Shown: positions 39,604-48,251, numbered from the stretch's first letter. The stretch is 64,000 nucleotides of DNA from Ihuprevotella massiliensis (GCA_900095835.1 LT608321.1:1144673-1208672); one strand, 5' to 3'. Numbers and translations are program-made. The notes: generated by a model from the sequence alone, not told the origin.

Positions 39604-40125
39604 TTAAGCGTTCTTCTTGCCGATGGTTTCAAGCACACCGTGAATAGTAGAACCTGCGCTGGTAAGAGCAGAAACAACATTCTTGGCAGGGCTTTGGAGG
39701 AGAGAGATAACTTCTGCGATAACCTCGTTCTTGCTCTTGATAGCGCAAAGGGCATCGAGTTGTTCTGCTCCTACATAGAAACCTTCTTCTGCGTAAGCAG
39801 CCTTGAGTGCGGGAATACCTGTAGCCTTACCAGCTTCCTTAATAAGCTTAGCAGGAACGTTAGCTGTGTTGCAGAACATTACAGCCGTTGTACCCTTGAG
39901 AACGGGAACGAGGGGACTGTAGTCTACTTCAGCCTTATCGAAAGTCTTTTCGAGAAGGGTATTCTTTACGACTACCATCTTGATGCCTTCAGCGAAGCAC
40001 TTGCGACGCAAGTTGCTAGTAGCTTCAGCATTCAAGCCCGTTACGTCAACGAGGTAGAAGTGTGCATATTCTTTAAGTTGTTCACCGAGACGCTCGATGA
40101 TAAGGGCTTTATCTTCTTTTCTCAT
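39604..40125 (-). CDS. rplJ: 50S ribosomal protein L10
   Basis: 173 residues; base of the L7/L12 stalk. RNA-binding N-terminal domain (KALIIERLGEQLKEYAHFYLVDVTGL...NLRRKCFAEGIKMVVVKNTLL) and a C-terminal L12-binding helix (VISLLQSPAKNVVSALTSAG). Only 14 bp separate it from rplA, so there is no room for a separate L10 leader. Confidence 0.97.
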   Translation of the reverse strand: MRKEDKALIIERLGEQLKEYAHFYLVDVTGLNAEATSNLRRKCFAEGIKMVVVKNTLLEKTFDKAEVDYSPLVPVLKGTTAVMFCNTANVPAKLIKEAGKATGIPALKAAYAEEGFYVGAEQLDALCAIKSKNEVIAEVISLLQSPAKNVVSALTSAGSTIHGVLETIGKKNA

Positions 40126-40139
40126 GATGCGATAACAAA

Positions 40140-40838
40140 TTAGGCTTCTTCAACTGACTTGGGGTCAATCTTGACACCCTTGCTCATGGTGGAAGAAAGA
40201 TAAATACTCTTTACATAGGTACCCTTAGCAGCAGCGGGCTTCAACTTCATGATAGCAGAGATAAATTCCTTGGCATTGCCAATCATCTTCTCAGTATCGA
40301 AAGAAACCTTACCTATAGACGCGTGGATGATACCAGCCTTGTCCACCTTGAAGTCGATCTTACCAGACTTAACTTCACGAACAGCCTTTGCAACGTCCAT
40401 GGTTACAGTACCACTCTTAGGGTTAGGCATGAGGCCACGAGGACCGAGAACACGGCCGAGTGCACCAATCTTACCCATGATGGCAGGCATCGTGATGATT
40501 ACATCGATGTCAGTCCAGCCACCTTTGATTTTGTCAATATACTCGTCGAGACCTACATAGTCAGCACCAGCTTCCTTTGCAGCAGCTTCCTGATCGGGAG
40601 TGCAAAGGCAGAGCACACGTACAGACTTACCAGTACCATGAGGAAGGGCTACAACGCCGCGAACCATTTGGTTAGCTTTACGAGGGTCTACACCGAGACG
40701 AACGTCGATATCGAGGGATGCGTCGAACTTGGTAGTGGTGATTTCCTTTACCAAGTTGCAAGCTTCAGCGAGTGAATACGCCTTACCTGCTTCAACCTTC
40801 CCTGCTACCAACTTTTGATTTTTAGTAAGTTTACTCAT
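40140..40838 (-). CDS. rplA: 50S ribosomal protein L1
   Basis: 232 residues; L1 stalk of the large subunit at the E site, and in many bacteria a repressor of its own mRNA. Typical [32 protein letters not shown] and [15 protein letters not shown] segments. 25 bp after rplK. Confidence 0.97.
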   Translation of the reverse strand: MSKLTKNQKLVAGKVEAGKAYSLAEACNLVKEITTTKFDASLDIDVRLGVDPRKANQMVRGVVALPHGTGKSVRVLCLCTPDQEAAAKEAGADYVGLDEYIDKIKGGWTDIDVIITMPAIMGKIGALGRVLGPRGLMPNPKSGTVTMDVAKAVREVKSGKIDFKVDKAGIIHASIGKVSFDTEKMIGNAKEFISAIMKLKPAAAKGTYVKSIYLSSTMSKGVKIDPKSVEEA

Positions 40839-40863
40839 TGTTCAGAAATTGGATTGTTATGAA

Positions 40864-41301
40864 TTAAGCGGGGAAGTCACCCTTAACTGTGATACCCATG
40901 CTGCGTGCAGTACCTGCAACGAGGCGCATAGCAGACTCAACAGTGAAGCAGTTGAGGTCGGGCATTTTATCTTCTGCGATAGCCTTAACTTGATCCCAAG
41001 TAATTTCAGCGATCTTGTTACGGTTAGGCTGAGCGGAACCACTCTTCTTTTTGGCAGCTTCCAACAATTGAATTGCCACAGGAGGAGTCTTTACAATGAA
41101 AGTGAAGCTCTTGTCTGTGTAATAGGTGATTACAACAGGAAGAACCTTACCAGCCTTCTCCTGAGTACGGGCGTTGAACTGCTTGCAGAAGTCCATGATG
41201 TTGATACCCTTAGAACCGAGAGCAGGACCTACGGGAGGACTTGGATTAGCAGCACCACCTTTAATTTGGAGCTTGATTTGTCCAGCAATTTCTTTTGCCA
41301 T
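40864..41301 (-). CDS. rplK: 50S ribosomal protein L11
   Basis: 145 residues; GTPase-associated centre. Proline-rich [30 protein letters not shown] and C-terminal 23S-binding part ([31 protein letters not shown]...ARSMGI) are intact. Followed by rplA, preceded by nusG. Confidence 0.97.
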   Translation of the reverse strand: MAKEIAGQIKLQIKGGAANPSPPVGPALGSKGINIMDFCKQFNARTQEKAGKVLPVVITYYTDKSFTFIVKTPPVAIQLLEAAKKKSGSAQPNRNKIAEITWDQVKAIAEDKMPDLNCFTVESAMRLVAGTARSMGITVKGDFPA

Positions 41302-41361
41302 TGTGATTATACTTATTGATGATTGAGTTTGAGAGGATAGAGATTTGCGTAACCGAATCTA

Positions 41362-41904
41362 TTATTCCTTCTCGACTTGCATAAAACCAAGTGTCAGCGG
41401 TTGTGCACGGCCGAACACCATAACGGACACCGTAACAGTCTTCTTCTCTTTGTTGACTTCTTGGACAACACCAGAGAATCCACTGAAAGGACCGTCCTTC
41501 ACCTTCACGCTATCGTTTACTTCGTAAGGGATGACCATCTCAGCCGGTTCGGTTTCGAGTTCATCCGCTTTACCGAGGATACGATTTACTTCACTTGGAC
41601 GAAGAGGTTCGGGATTATCCGTTCCTCCTAGGAATCCAAGGCAGTTGGGAGTGCTTCTGAGGATATGAGCAATTTCGCCCACCAGGTGTGCTTCTACAAG
41701 CACATAACCCGGCAGATAGTTTCTTTCCTTCACAACGCGTTTAGAGCCTTGCATCTGGTAAACCTTCTCTGTCGGGATCATTACCTGCGCCACGAAACCA
41801 CCGAGCTGACCATTTTTAATTTCAGCATCGATGTACTCCTTCACCTTGGCTTCCTTTCCACTTACGGCACGCATAACGTACCATTTGAATTTTTCGTCAG
41901 CCAT
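41362..41904 (-). CDS. nusG: Transcription termination/antitermination protein NusG
   Basis: 180 residues: NGN domain (KWYVMRAVSGKEAKVKEYIDAEI...RNYLPGYVLVEA) and C-terminal KOW domain (VNDSVKVKDGPFSGFSGVVQEVNKEKKTVTVSVMVFGR). Binds RNA polymerase beta' and links it to Rho or S10. Starts 9 bp after secE. Confidence 0.97.
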   Translation of the reverse strand: MADEKFKWYVMRAVSGKEAKVKEYIDAEIKNGQLGGFVAQVMIPTEKVYQMQGSKRVVKERNYLPGYVLVEAHLVGEIAHILRSTPNCLGFLGGTDNPEPLRPSEVNRILGKADELETEPAEMVIPYEVNDSVKVKDGPFSGFSGVVQEVNKEKKTVTVSVMVFGRAQPLTLGFMQVEKE

Positions 41905-41913
41905 AAGATGAGT

Positions 41914-42105
41914 TTAATTTCGTTGGTAGACAAAGTTCATAATCGTCTCAAAAAGCGAATCTTCCGCAAAGACCACAATTGCAATGATTATGGAAGCAAC
42001 GAGCACTACAATTGCGCTGTGCGTCAACTCCCGGCGTGTGGGCCAAGTGGTATTATGCGCTAATTCTGAATACGAATCTTTGCAGTATTTGATAATCCGA
42101 TTCAT
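41914..42105 (-). CDS. secE: Protein translocase subunit SecE
   Basis: 63 residues from MNRIIKYCKDSYSELAHNTTWPTRRELTHS, with one C-terminal membrane helix (AIVVLVASIIIAIVVFA); the short single-helix form usual outside enterobacteria. A longer frame from 42150 would begin inside tRNA-Trp and is rejected. Essential clamp of the SecYEG channel. Confidence 0.93.
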   Translation of the reverse strand: MNRIIKYCKDSYSELAHNTTWPTRRELTHSAIVVLVASIIIAIVVFAEDSLFETIMNFVYQRN

Positions 42106-42120
42106 TTTTCTTTTTATTTG

Positions 42121-42193
42121 CACGGGAAGAGAGGCTCGAACTCCCGACACCTGGTTTTGGAGACCAGTGCTCTACCAACTGAGCTATTCCCGT
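42121..42193 (-). tRNA. tRNA-Trp (CCA)
   Basis: 73 nt, cloverleaf complete: acceptor ACGGGAA/TTCCCGT, D-arm GCTCAGTTGGTAGAGC, anticodon loop with CCA between CTGGT and ACCAG, T-arm GGGAG-TTCGAGC-CTCTC. The 3' CCA is not encoded. Sits between tuf and secE as in most Bacteroidales. Confidence 0.96.
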
Positions 42194-42196
42194 AGG

Positions 42197-42228
42197 AAGG
42201 TCTCCAGCTCCGAAGAACCGGAGACCTT
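42197..42228. other. Hairpin between tuf and tRNA-Trp
   Basis: 9-bp stem AAGGTCTCC/GGAGACCTT with a 14-nt loop and no T-run. Possibly a processing site that separates the tuf mRNA from the tRNA. Confidence 0.45.
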
Positions 42229-42265
42229 AGTATAGTGTGACTAAGTCAGCTATGCTAGACTTGGA

Positions 42266-43447
42266 TTAGTCAAGGATTTCGGTGATTTGACCAGAACCTA
42301 CTGTGCGGCCACCTTCGCGGATAGCGAAGCGGAGACCTACGTTGAGTGCTACAGCGTAGATGAGGTGTACAGTGATTTCCACGTTGTCACCAGGCATTAC
42401 CATTTCAACGCCTTCGGGGAGAATAATCTCACCGGTGCAGTCCATGGTACGGAGGTAGAACTGAGGACGGTACTTGTTACCGAATGGAGTGTGACGACCA
42501 CCTTCTTCCTTCTTGAGGACGTAGATAGAAGCCTTGAAAGTAGTGTGGGGCTTGATAACACCGGGGTGGGTGATAACCATACCACGCTTAATTTCTTGCT
42601 TGTCGATACCACGGAGGAGGAGACCAACGTTGTCACCAGCTTCACCTTGATCGAGGAGCTTGCGGAACATTTCCACACCAGTTACAACAGACTTCTTGTC
42701 TTCACCGAGACCGAGGATTTGAACTTCGTCACCAACCTTAACGATACCAGTTTCTACACGACCAGTAGCAACAGTACCACGACCAGTGATAGAGAACACG
42801 TCTTCAACAGGCATCAAGAAGGGCTTATCGCGATCGCGAGGAGGCTCTTGAATCCATTCGTCAACAGCGTTCATGAGGTTCATTACGCTTTCAACACCCT
42901 TAGGATCGCCATTGAGTGCACCGAGTGCAGTACCACGGATGATAGGAGTATCTTCCTCGAAATCGTATTGACTGAGAAGATCTTGCATATCCATTTCAAC
43001 GAGCTCGAGCATTTCTTCGTCTTCAACGAGGTCGCACTTGTTGAGGAATACAACGAGACGAGGAACGTTTACCTGACGAGCGAGAAGGATGTGCTCACGA
43101 GTCTGAGGCATAGGACCGTCAGTTGCAGCAACTACAATGATAGCACCGTCCATTTGCGCAGCACCAGTTACCATGTTCTTCACATAGTCGGCGTGACCTG
43201 GGCAGTCTACGTGTGCGTAGTGACGCTTCGCAGTTTCGTATTCAACGTGAGCAGTGTTAATAGTGATACCACGTTCCTTTTCTTCAGGAGCGTTGTCGAT
43301 TTGGTCGAAAGACTTAGCTTCAGAAAGACCAGCATCAGCAAGCACCTTAGTGATAGCAGCAGTAAGAGTAGTCTTACCGTGGTCAACGTGACCGATAGTA
43401 CCAATGTTCACGTGCGGCTTGGTACGCTCGAAATGTTCTTTTGCCAT
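42266..43447 (-). CDS. tuf: Elongation factor Tu
   Basis: 393 residues from [31 protein letters not shown]; the frame extends to 43525 but the added residues are not part of the family. GTPase that delivers aminoacyl-tRNA. G1 [10 protein letters not shown]3 DCPGHADY, G4 NKCD, and the domain II/III kirromycin and tRNA contact segments are intact. Downstream of three tRNA genes and upstream of tRNA-Trp. Confidence 0.98.
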   Translation of the reverse strand: MAKEHFERTKPHVNIGTIGHVDHGKTTLTAAITKVLADAGLSEAKSFDQIDNAPEEKERGITINTAHVEYETAKRHYAHVDCPGHADYVKNMVTGAAQMDGAIIVVAATDGPMPQTREHILLARQVNVPRLVVFLNKCDLVEDEEMLELVEMDMQDLLSQYDFEEDTPIIRGTALGALNGDPKGVESVMNLMNAVDEWIQEPPRDRDKPFLMPVEDVFSITGRGTVATGRVETGIVKVGDEVQILGLGEDKKSVVTGVEMFRKLLDQGEAGDNVGLLLRGIDKQEIKRGMVITHPGVIKPHTTFKASIYVLKKEEGGRHTPFGNKYRPQFYLRTMDCTGEIILPEGVEMVMPGDNVEITVHLIYAVALNVGLRFAIREGGRTVGSGQITEILD

Positions 43448-43532
43448 TGTAGTTATTGTTAGATTGTTAGAAATCAGATACTGAAAAAGACTGGAGAAAA
43501 AGAGCAGAACCCTCCCCAATCTCACTCTAGAG

Positions 43533-43604
<72 letters not shown>

Positions 43605-43619
43605 ATACCCTTATATTAG

Positions 43620-43692
43620 AGCGGAAAACGGGGCTCAAACCCGCAACCCCCAGCTTGGAAGGCTAGTGCTCTATCAATTGAGCTATTTCCGC
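43620..43692 (-). tRNA. tRNA-Gly (TCC)
   Basis: 73 nt; acceptor GCGGAAA/TTTCCGC, D-arm GCTCAATTGATAGAGC, anticodon loop CTTCCAA (anticodon TCC), T-arm GCGGG-TTTGAGC-CCCGT. No encoded CCA. Confidence 0.95.
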
Positions 43693-43695
43693 AGA

Positions 43696-43729
43696 GCCCG
43701 ACTTTAGCGGGCAACCTGACTTTAGCAGG
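43696..43729. other. Two look-alike mini-hairpins in the tRNA spacer
   Basis: GCCCG-ACTTTAG-CGGGC (43696-43712) and CCTG-ACTTTAG-CAGG (43715-43729) carry the same loop and lie between tRNA-Tyr and tRNA-Gly. Probably processing or spacer structures that arose by local duplication. Confidence 0.5.
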
Positions 43730-43731
43730 CG

Positions 43732-43814
43732 TGGGTAGTGATGGATTCGAACCACCGAAGGCGTAAGCCAGCAGATTTACAGTCTGCCCCATTTGGCCAC
43801 TCTGGTAACTACCC
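43732..43814 (-). tRNA. tRNA-Tyr (GTA)
   Basis: 83 nt with a long variable arm as expected for bacterial tRNA-Tyr; acceptor GGGTAGT/ACTACCC, anticodon GTA within CAGACTGTAAATCTG, T-loop TTCGAAT. First gene of the tRNA-tuf transcript. Confidence 0.96.
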
Positions 43815-43817
43815 AGA

Positions 43818-43864
43818 CGAAATCGAGATTTACAAGTGCTCATCGGAGCGTCGTCTCGATTTCG
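43818..43864 (-). promoter_or_regulatory. Perfect 11-bp hairpin at the 5' end of the tRNA-tuf transcript
   Basis: CGAAATCGAGA (43818-43828) and its complement (43854-43864) flank a 25-nt loop. The predicted transcription start (~43862) coincides with the base of this stem, so the primary transcript would begin with the hairpin before tRNA-Tyr at 43814. Confidence 0.6.
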
Positions 43865-43868
43865 AGTG

Positions 43869-43899
43869 CAAAGGTAGGCATAATTTTGAAACCTACAAA
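43869..43899 (-). promoter_or_regulatory. Promoter of the tRNA-Tyr/Gly/Thr-tuf operon
   Basis: TACCTTTG (43869-43876) and TTTG (43896-43899) on the minus strand, 19 bp apart. No other promoter match is visible before secE-nusG-rplKAJL, so transcription may continue through the whole block. Confidence 0.7.
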
Positions 43900-43922
43900 C
43901 TTTTCTGCGCTTTTTTTTCGCG

Positions 43923-44213
43923 TCAACTATGATTTTCTTTATTTTCAGCAAGCTCGCGGCGAGCTACATCGATGCAAAGATCTACCGCTTCCTCAAAAGT
44001 ATCAGCCGTTTTTTCCGCATGAATGGTACGACCAGCAAGAACGACATTCAGACGAGCTTCCTTATTCTTTGCAGTCTCGGGCTTTACCACTTCAAGGGTA
44101 AACTCTACATGTTGCACATTTTCGTGCTTTTCGAGTTTAGCCACTTTCTTTTCCACGTATGCCATGAGCTTATCAGTGGCTGTGAATTTGTTTGTTTTAA
44201 GTTTGAATTCCAT
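43923..44213 (-). CDS. hpf: Ribosome hibernation promoting factor, short form
   Basis: 96 residues of the HPF/YfiA (S30AE) fold: KLKTNKFTATDKLMAYVEKKVAKLEKHENVQHVEFTLEVVK and RTIHAEKTADTFEEAVDLCIDVARRELA. The long C-terminal dimerisation domain is absent. Binds the 30S A/P site to inactivate ribosomes at rest. Unusual for this phylum, it has a strong Shine-Dalgarno AAGGAGGA (44218-44225) 4 bp before the ATG. Confidence 0.92.
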   Translation of the reverse strand: MEFKLKTNKFTATDKLMAYVEKKVAKLEKHENVQHVEFTLEVVKPETAKNKEARLNVVLAGRTIHAEKTADTFEEAVDLCIDVARRELAENKENHS

Positions 44214-44217
44214 GGTG

Positions 44218-44225
44218 TCCTCCTT
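44218..44225 (-). promoter_or_regulatory. Strong Shine-Dalgarno of hpf (AAGGAGGA)
   Basis: Near-perfect anti-SD match directly upstream of the hpf ATG (44211-44213). Most genes in the window, including tuf and the ribosomal-protein genes, have none. Confidence 0.7.
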
Positions 44226-44366
44226 TTCTTTATAGGTTAATGGACTAGATTATTGGTGCGAAGTTGGAAGCACCTTTCTTCATCAGCGAATATAAGAACT
44301 TCCACGCAAACCTCCAAACTTTTTCTTTATTTTTTCTGCAAATCTTTTCTTTGGCTAGCAGCTGCT

Positions 44367-45284
44367 TCATTTGCGCTGCCGCGGATGCGCTTGCGCATAT
44401 TGCTGCTGCAACTCTGACAATGTGGTGTGGGTATAGATAGCCGTCGTGGCAACACTCTCATGACCAAGCAATTGCTGTATTGCCTCCAGTCGTGCCCCAT
44501 TGGCGAGCATAGCTGTCGCAAAGCTATGCCGCAACACGTGCGGGGTTTTCTTGGTTTGAGTGGTGACTGCCGATAGTGTTTGATGTACCATTTTGCGCAA
44601 CGCTGCGTAAGTATAAGCACGTCCTTGTGGATTGAGAAACAATTGTGGCGCATGTGGAGTATCTGCAAAGTAAGCAGCTCGCTCTTCGATATACTGCTCA
44701 AGTGTTTCTCGCAGTTCTTCGCCAAAAGGCACAATGCGTTGTTTGTTTCCCTTACCAGTTACCCGAAGTTGCTTCTGCAACAAATCAACATCTGCGGGAC
44801 AAAGCGCCAACAACTCAGCTGCCCGCAGCCCGGTGTGATAAAGCAATAATAGCAATGTACGATCGCGATGTCCTATATAGTCATCTGAAAAGGGATAATA
44901 TTCAAACAAGCGATCCATTTCACTCTCGCGAATAAAAGTTGGCAGCCGCTTTCCTCTCTTCATATTACTCACCAAACGCGCTGGATCAACCTCTACGCGC
45001 TCTTCGCGCAACAGATACTTGAAAAAGGATCGCAAAGCAGAAAGCGACTTATTAATGGTATTAGTGGAGTATTTTCGCTCTGCCATATTTCCCACCCAAT
45101 GGCGCACATGCTCAGTCTTCACAGCCTGCCAACTCTCTACGGGCGCAAAAGCGCACAAAAAATGATAGGCATCGTTCAATGCTATCTCATAAGTGATAAG
45201 CGTGCGAGGCGAGCATCCTCGTTGCGCCTGCATATAATGGAGGAAATCGCTCATCCACTGTTGCATCTCGTTGTTTTCCGACAT
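44367..45284 (-). CDS. Tyrosine recombinase, XerC/XerD family
   Basis: About 305 residues from ATG 45284 (MSENNEMQQW); ATGs at 45296 and 45311 are alternatives. N-terminal SAM-like core-binding domain (~1-95) and C-terminal catalytic domain with Arg in HTGLRAAELLAL, Lys in TGKGNKQRIVPF, HVLRHSFATAM (His, Arg), GHES (His) and the nucleophile Tyr in TTAIYTH. The conserved place between rpsU and hpf in Bacteroidales marks it as a chromosomal Xer rather than a phage or transposon integrase; its likely role is resolving chromosome dimers. Confidence 0.92.
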   Translation of the reverse strand: MSENNEMQQWMSDFLHYMQAQRGCSPRTLITYEIALNDAYHFLCAFAPVESWQAVKTEHVRHWVGNMAERKYSTNTINKSLSALRSFFKYLLREERVEVDPARLVSNMKRGKRLPTFIRESEMDRLFEYYPFSDDYIGHRDRTLLLLLYHTGLRAAELLALCPADVDLLQKQLRVTGKGNKQRIVPFGEELRETLEQYIEERAAYFADTPHAPQLFLNPQGRAYTYAALRKMVHQTLSAVTTQTKKTPHVLRHSFATAMLANGARLEAIQQLLGHESVATTAIYTHTTLSELQQQYAQAHPRQRK

Positions 45285-45427
45285 AGCGTTTTGCATTTTA
45301 CAGACCATCACCTTCTCCCTACCCTACTCCATCTATCGTACCTACTCGATAAAAAGATTCGCTATTGTCTTAAAGACAAGCGTTGTGTAGACAAACTAAA
45401 CGAAGAGGGCGTAAAAGAGATCTTCAC

Positions 45428-45467
45428 AAAAGAAAAACGCGTCATCTCATCAACAGAGACAACGCGT
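45428..45467 (-). terminator. Terminator of rpsU
   Basis: 12-bp stem ACGCGT...ACGCGT with two G-U pairs (45437-45467); minus strand continues TTTTTCTTTTG, 23 bp after the rpsU stop. Confidence 0.85.
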
Positions 45468-45489
45468 ATATCAAAGGAGCAGGAGAGGA

Positions 45490-45681
45490 TTAGTCCTCGT
45501 TGCGGTGCAATTGTTGCACGTAAACTGCATGTTCCATAGCCAAACGCTTACGTACGCTGGGCTTGTCGAACTGCTGACGACGACGGAGTTCCTTGATTAC
45601 TCCAGTTCTTTCAAACTTTCTCTTGAACTTTTTGAGGGCGCGTTCAATGTTTTCGCCTTCCTTAACGGGTACTACAATCAT
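45490..45681 (-). CDS. rpsU: 30S ribosomal protein S21
   Basis: 63 residues (IVVPVKEGENIERALKKFKRKFERTGVIKELRRRQQFDKPSVRKR) of the bS21 family; sits near the anti-Shine-Dalgarno. In Bacteroidota bS21 takes part in hiding the anti-SD of 16S rRNA, fitting the scarcity of SD sequences here. Own promoter and terminator. Confidence 0.96.
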   Translation of the reverse strand: MIVVPVKEGENIERALKKFKRKFERTGVIKELRRRQQFDKPSVRKRLAMEHAVYVQQLHRNED

Positions 45682-45734
45682 TGTTGTGGTGTATTATTAT
45701 TATTGATTTTGTGATTCGCACAAGTTACGGGGTG

Positions 45735-45742
45735 CAAATGTA
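45735..45742 (-). promoter_or_regulatory. rpsU promoter -7 box (TACATTTG)
   Basis: TACATTTG on the minus strand with a TTG about 18 bp upstream (45761-45763). Leader ~45 nt. The remaining stretch to the NlpC stop (45770-46028) holds no visible gene. Confidence 0.55.
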
Positions 45743-46028
45743 CAGATAAATTCTGAGTTACAAGACTTTCTTGCAGTAGTTTTTTACGACTTTGACTCAG
45801 AATTGGCTGATTTTGCTCGTATCACACGGCAAAACTAACCGAAAAACGTAATATAATGTGGTGATTGTAATGATGGGAAGTATTCTCTCGTGCGATAGCA
45901 GTGCTAATGGACCTAACCTCCACTGCAACTACCCTTTAGGGGAGAAAAACTTCTATTAGGAACGAACCCTCCTTTCTATATCGCTAAGCTCGCAATGTGC
46001 GAAGACTCAGTTAGAAGTTTCTGATAAA

Positions 46029-46697
46029 TTATTGAACAATGCGACGAGCACCGACATAGCGGCGACTATAGTACGCATCTGTAGAAGAATCGACTTTGAT
46101 ACCCGACGAGATGCTGGCATGGATAAACTTAAAACTTCCAGCCTCACGGTTCACCTCAGTAACGATGCCTACGTGACCAACGCCACCACGGCCGCTACGA
46201 CCGCCGAAGAACACTAAATCGCCCTTGCGAAGATCGCTTACCATAGCGATGGGCTGGCCTTCGGTGAACTGGCTACGCGAAGAACGCGTAAGACTGAGGT
46301 TGTTTTGTTTGTAGACAAAGCTGGTAAATCCGCTGCAATCGAAGCCATCAGGGCCACTTTGTCCGCTTCGATAGCGCACACCGAGATAGCTATATGCTGT
46401 ATTGAGCAATCGATCCACAATACCTTGAGCGTCACCAGACACCACCTCTTTAATGGGGACTGCCTCTGCCAGATGTTCTTTACGGAAATGCTGGATTGCA
46501 TTGGAAAGATCGATAATGCTTTGACGAGGACTAGCTTTTTCCATGCGAGCTTGCAGGGGCAATGTGTCGCCTGCAACTACCGCTTGGTAATCCTCCACGT
46601 CTTGTTCATATTTTGCTTGTACACCATTGATTTGCGAAGATGCCAACCATCCGGTAAGCACCACTGCAATCGTGGCAATGATATGTTTTGACTTCAC
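46029..46697 (-). CDS. NlpC/P60 family cell-wall peptidase, secreted
   Basis: 222 residues from a GTG at 46697 (MKSKHIIATIAVVLTGWLASSQINGVQA: signal peptide). An upstream ATG at 46910 is rejected because the promoter (-7 box 46822-46829) lies inside that extension. C-terminal NlpC/P60 domain: Cys121 in DGFDCSGFTSFVY, His175 in GVGHVGIVTE, third polar residue in FIHASISSG. Such enzymes cut gamma-D-Glu to diamino acid bonds in peptidoglycan stem peptides. N-terminal ~90 residues are unassigned. Confidence 0.88.
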   Translation of the reverse strand: MKSKHIIATIAVVLTGWLASSQINGVQAKYEQDVEDYQAVVAGDTLPLQARMEKASPRQSIIDLSNAIQHFRKEHLAEAVPIKEVVSGDAQGIVDRLLNTAYSYLGVRYRSGQSGPDGFDCSGFTSFVYKQNNLSLTRSSRSQFTEGQPIAMVSDLRKGDLVFFGGRSGRGGVGHVGIVTEVNREAGSFKFIHASISSGIKVDSSTDAYYSRRYVGARRIVQ

Positions 46698-46821
46698 TGT
46701 GTTCCTTATTTTTTCAGGGGTTACACATACGTTCGCAATTCCTAACAACAAACACCCCACAACAGGTTTAATTATTGGGATGATTGAAGTTCGGGAAATG
46801 AAGTTTTCCACACGAACGGGG

Positions 46822-46853
46822 CAAAGATAGTCATTTTTGACGACTTGACCAAG
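46822..46853 (-). promoter_or_regulatory. Promoter of the NlpC/P60 gene
   Basis: TATCTTTG (46822-46829) with CTTG (46850-46853) 20 bp upstream on the minus strand; leader ~118 nt to the GTG start, which is preceded by AGGAA. Confidence 0.65.
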
Positions 46854-46910
46854 CAATTTACAAGTTATCTCCAACTTTTTCGAGGAAAGAAGTCCAAAAG
46901 CCAGTGTCAT

Positions 46911-47161
46911 TTTGCAATGTCTTTTCTCTCTGGTAGTGAGAGTGATTACGGAGGTTCACCATTAAACCTTAATCGATCATTAGACCGTTATCGTGCAGTT
47001 CGTCATGGAGAAGATAACATTCTGTCATCTTTCATATCCTTGTTGATCTCTTATTTCTCGTTCGTTCTCGCTGTAGCCCGCTACGCCTTCTAACAAACGA
47101 GAAACAATCTGCTCAACAATCTAAGGAAATTTGTTCAGAATCAAATGAGCGATTTGGATTA
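46911..47161. other. Gene-free stretch before composite element C
   Basis: About 250 bp of AT-rich DNA with no ORF, promoter or hairpin that I can support. Confidence 0.4.
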
Positions 47162-47245
47162 AACAAGGGACTTTTTTGAGAAAACGTGGGAGGAAATCAG
47201 AAAAATCTCCAACGTTTTTCCGAAAACGTGGGAGTTTTTTCAAAG
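47162..47245. repeat. Composite element C, 21-bp tandem array
   Basis: Four exact-period units at 47162, 47183, 47204 and 47225 (AACAAGGGAC, AACGTGGGAG, AATCTCCAAC, AACGTGGGAG); the third is partly inverted in sequence. Confidence 0.8.
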
Positions 47246-47396
47246 CAACTACCGCTCAACCTAGGCAGTAAACAAATTCAGTTTGACATTCCACACCTCA
47301 TTTCTATCGCAACAAATAAGACAAAAAGGGGACATAACTCATTATCTAGCATCTAGAACCAATACTTTCTAATTTCTAATCTCTAACAGTCATGCC

Positions 47397-47690
47397 CTCG
47401 CGCGTGCGCGTTACGCGCGCACTACAGCAATTTCATACTTTTTGCTTTCACAACCTTCACAAAATCACGCATAGAAAATTATTAATCAACAAGATACGAG
47501 GGTATTAGGAACATCGTTCGCAAATATTCCAAGAATAGAGAGAACAAATGGCAAAAAGAGATGAAAAACGACTTTCCGAAATTGGGAGGTTTTCCTTCCT
47601 TTTTTGGGGAAAGATTGTGGAGTCTGGTGAAGGTTGTGAAAGCAAAAAGATAAAAATCTCTGTAAGGCGCGTACGTGACACGCGCGCGCG
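47397..47690. repeat. Composite element C, inverted arm pair
   Basis: Left arm 47397-47460 (CTCGCGCGTGCGCGTTACGC tract, core 47444-47460) and inverted right arm 47627-47690 (core 47627-47643, then GGCGCGTACGTGACACGCGC). Spacer between cores 166 bp, of unrelated sequence. Confidence 0.88.
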
Positions 47691-47988
47691 AAAAACGCAT
47701 TCTCGAAAGTGAAGGCTCCATCGATTTCAGAGAACAGCAAAAGGATTCACGCAAAAGTTAAGTACCGACCTACCCTTCTGATAGGGTTCGCTACTAATTC
47801 TGGTTCTTCAACAACGAGTAAAAAACACCTCGGCTGCATTTACGAAGACCACGGCCTGCGCTTCGTAGGACTGAACTTTTGATTTCAACGTCAACACCAA
47901 GCACCCACAGCTGAGTTACAACTGACGCAGCACAAGTGGAGAATACCCACATTTTGGAAACCACACTTTGCAGAAATAACCGCATATC

Positions 47989-48059
47989 AAAAAATAATTG
48001 CAGATTTTCGCGATTTTTTCTCACTTTGGGGCTTTTGCCTCCCATATATTATAGGGGGA
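47989..48059 (-). repeat. Composite element C, TATATGGG module
   Basis: Minus-strand reading: CCCCCTATAATATATGGGAG, GCAAAAGCCCCAAAGTGAG, AAAAAATCGCG, then GCAATTATTTTTTG. Lies downstream of the sulfatase gene, in its direction, about 255 bp after its stop and beyond its terminator. Confidence 0.75.
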
Positions 48060-48251
48060 TGACAACGCACTGTCATCGTCTTTCCTCTCAAACTGGAAAT
48101 TTTAGAGGAAGGCGTAAAGAGTGGCAAGACGCTGGGACAACTTGTGCGGTTCAATTCTCTCTTTTGCTTTCCCTACCCTATTTTCTTCGTTCTCACTAAA
48201 TTACCTTATCCATGCACACTATGAAACAATCACAATTCTCTCACTCGGAAA

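Noticed and set aside
44367-45284. Tyrosine recombinase as integrase of a mobile element
   Set aside because: No att sites or cargo; it lies in the conserved rpsU-xer-hpf-tuf neighbourhood, so it is a housekeeping Xer.
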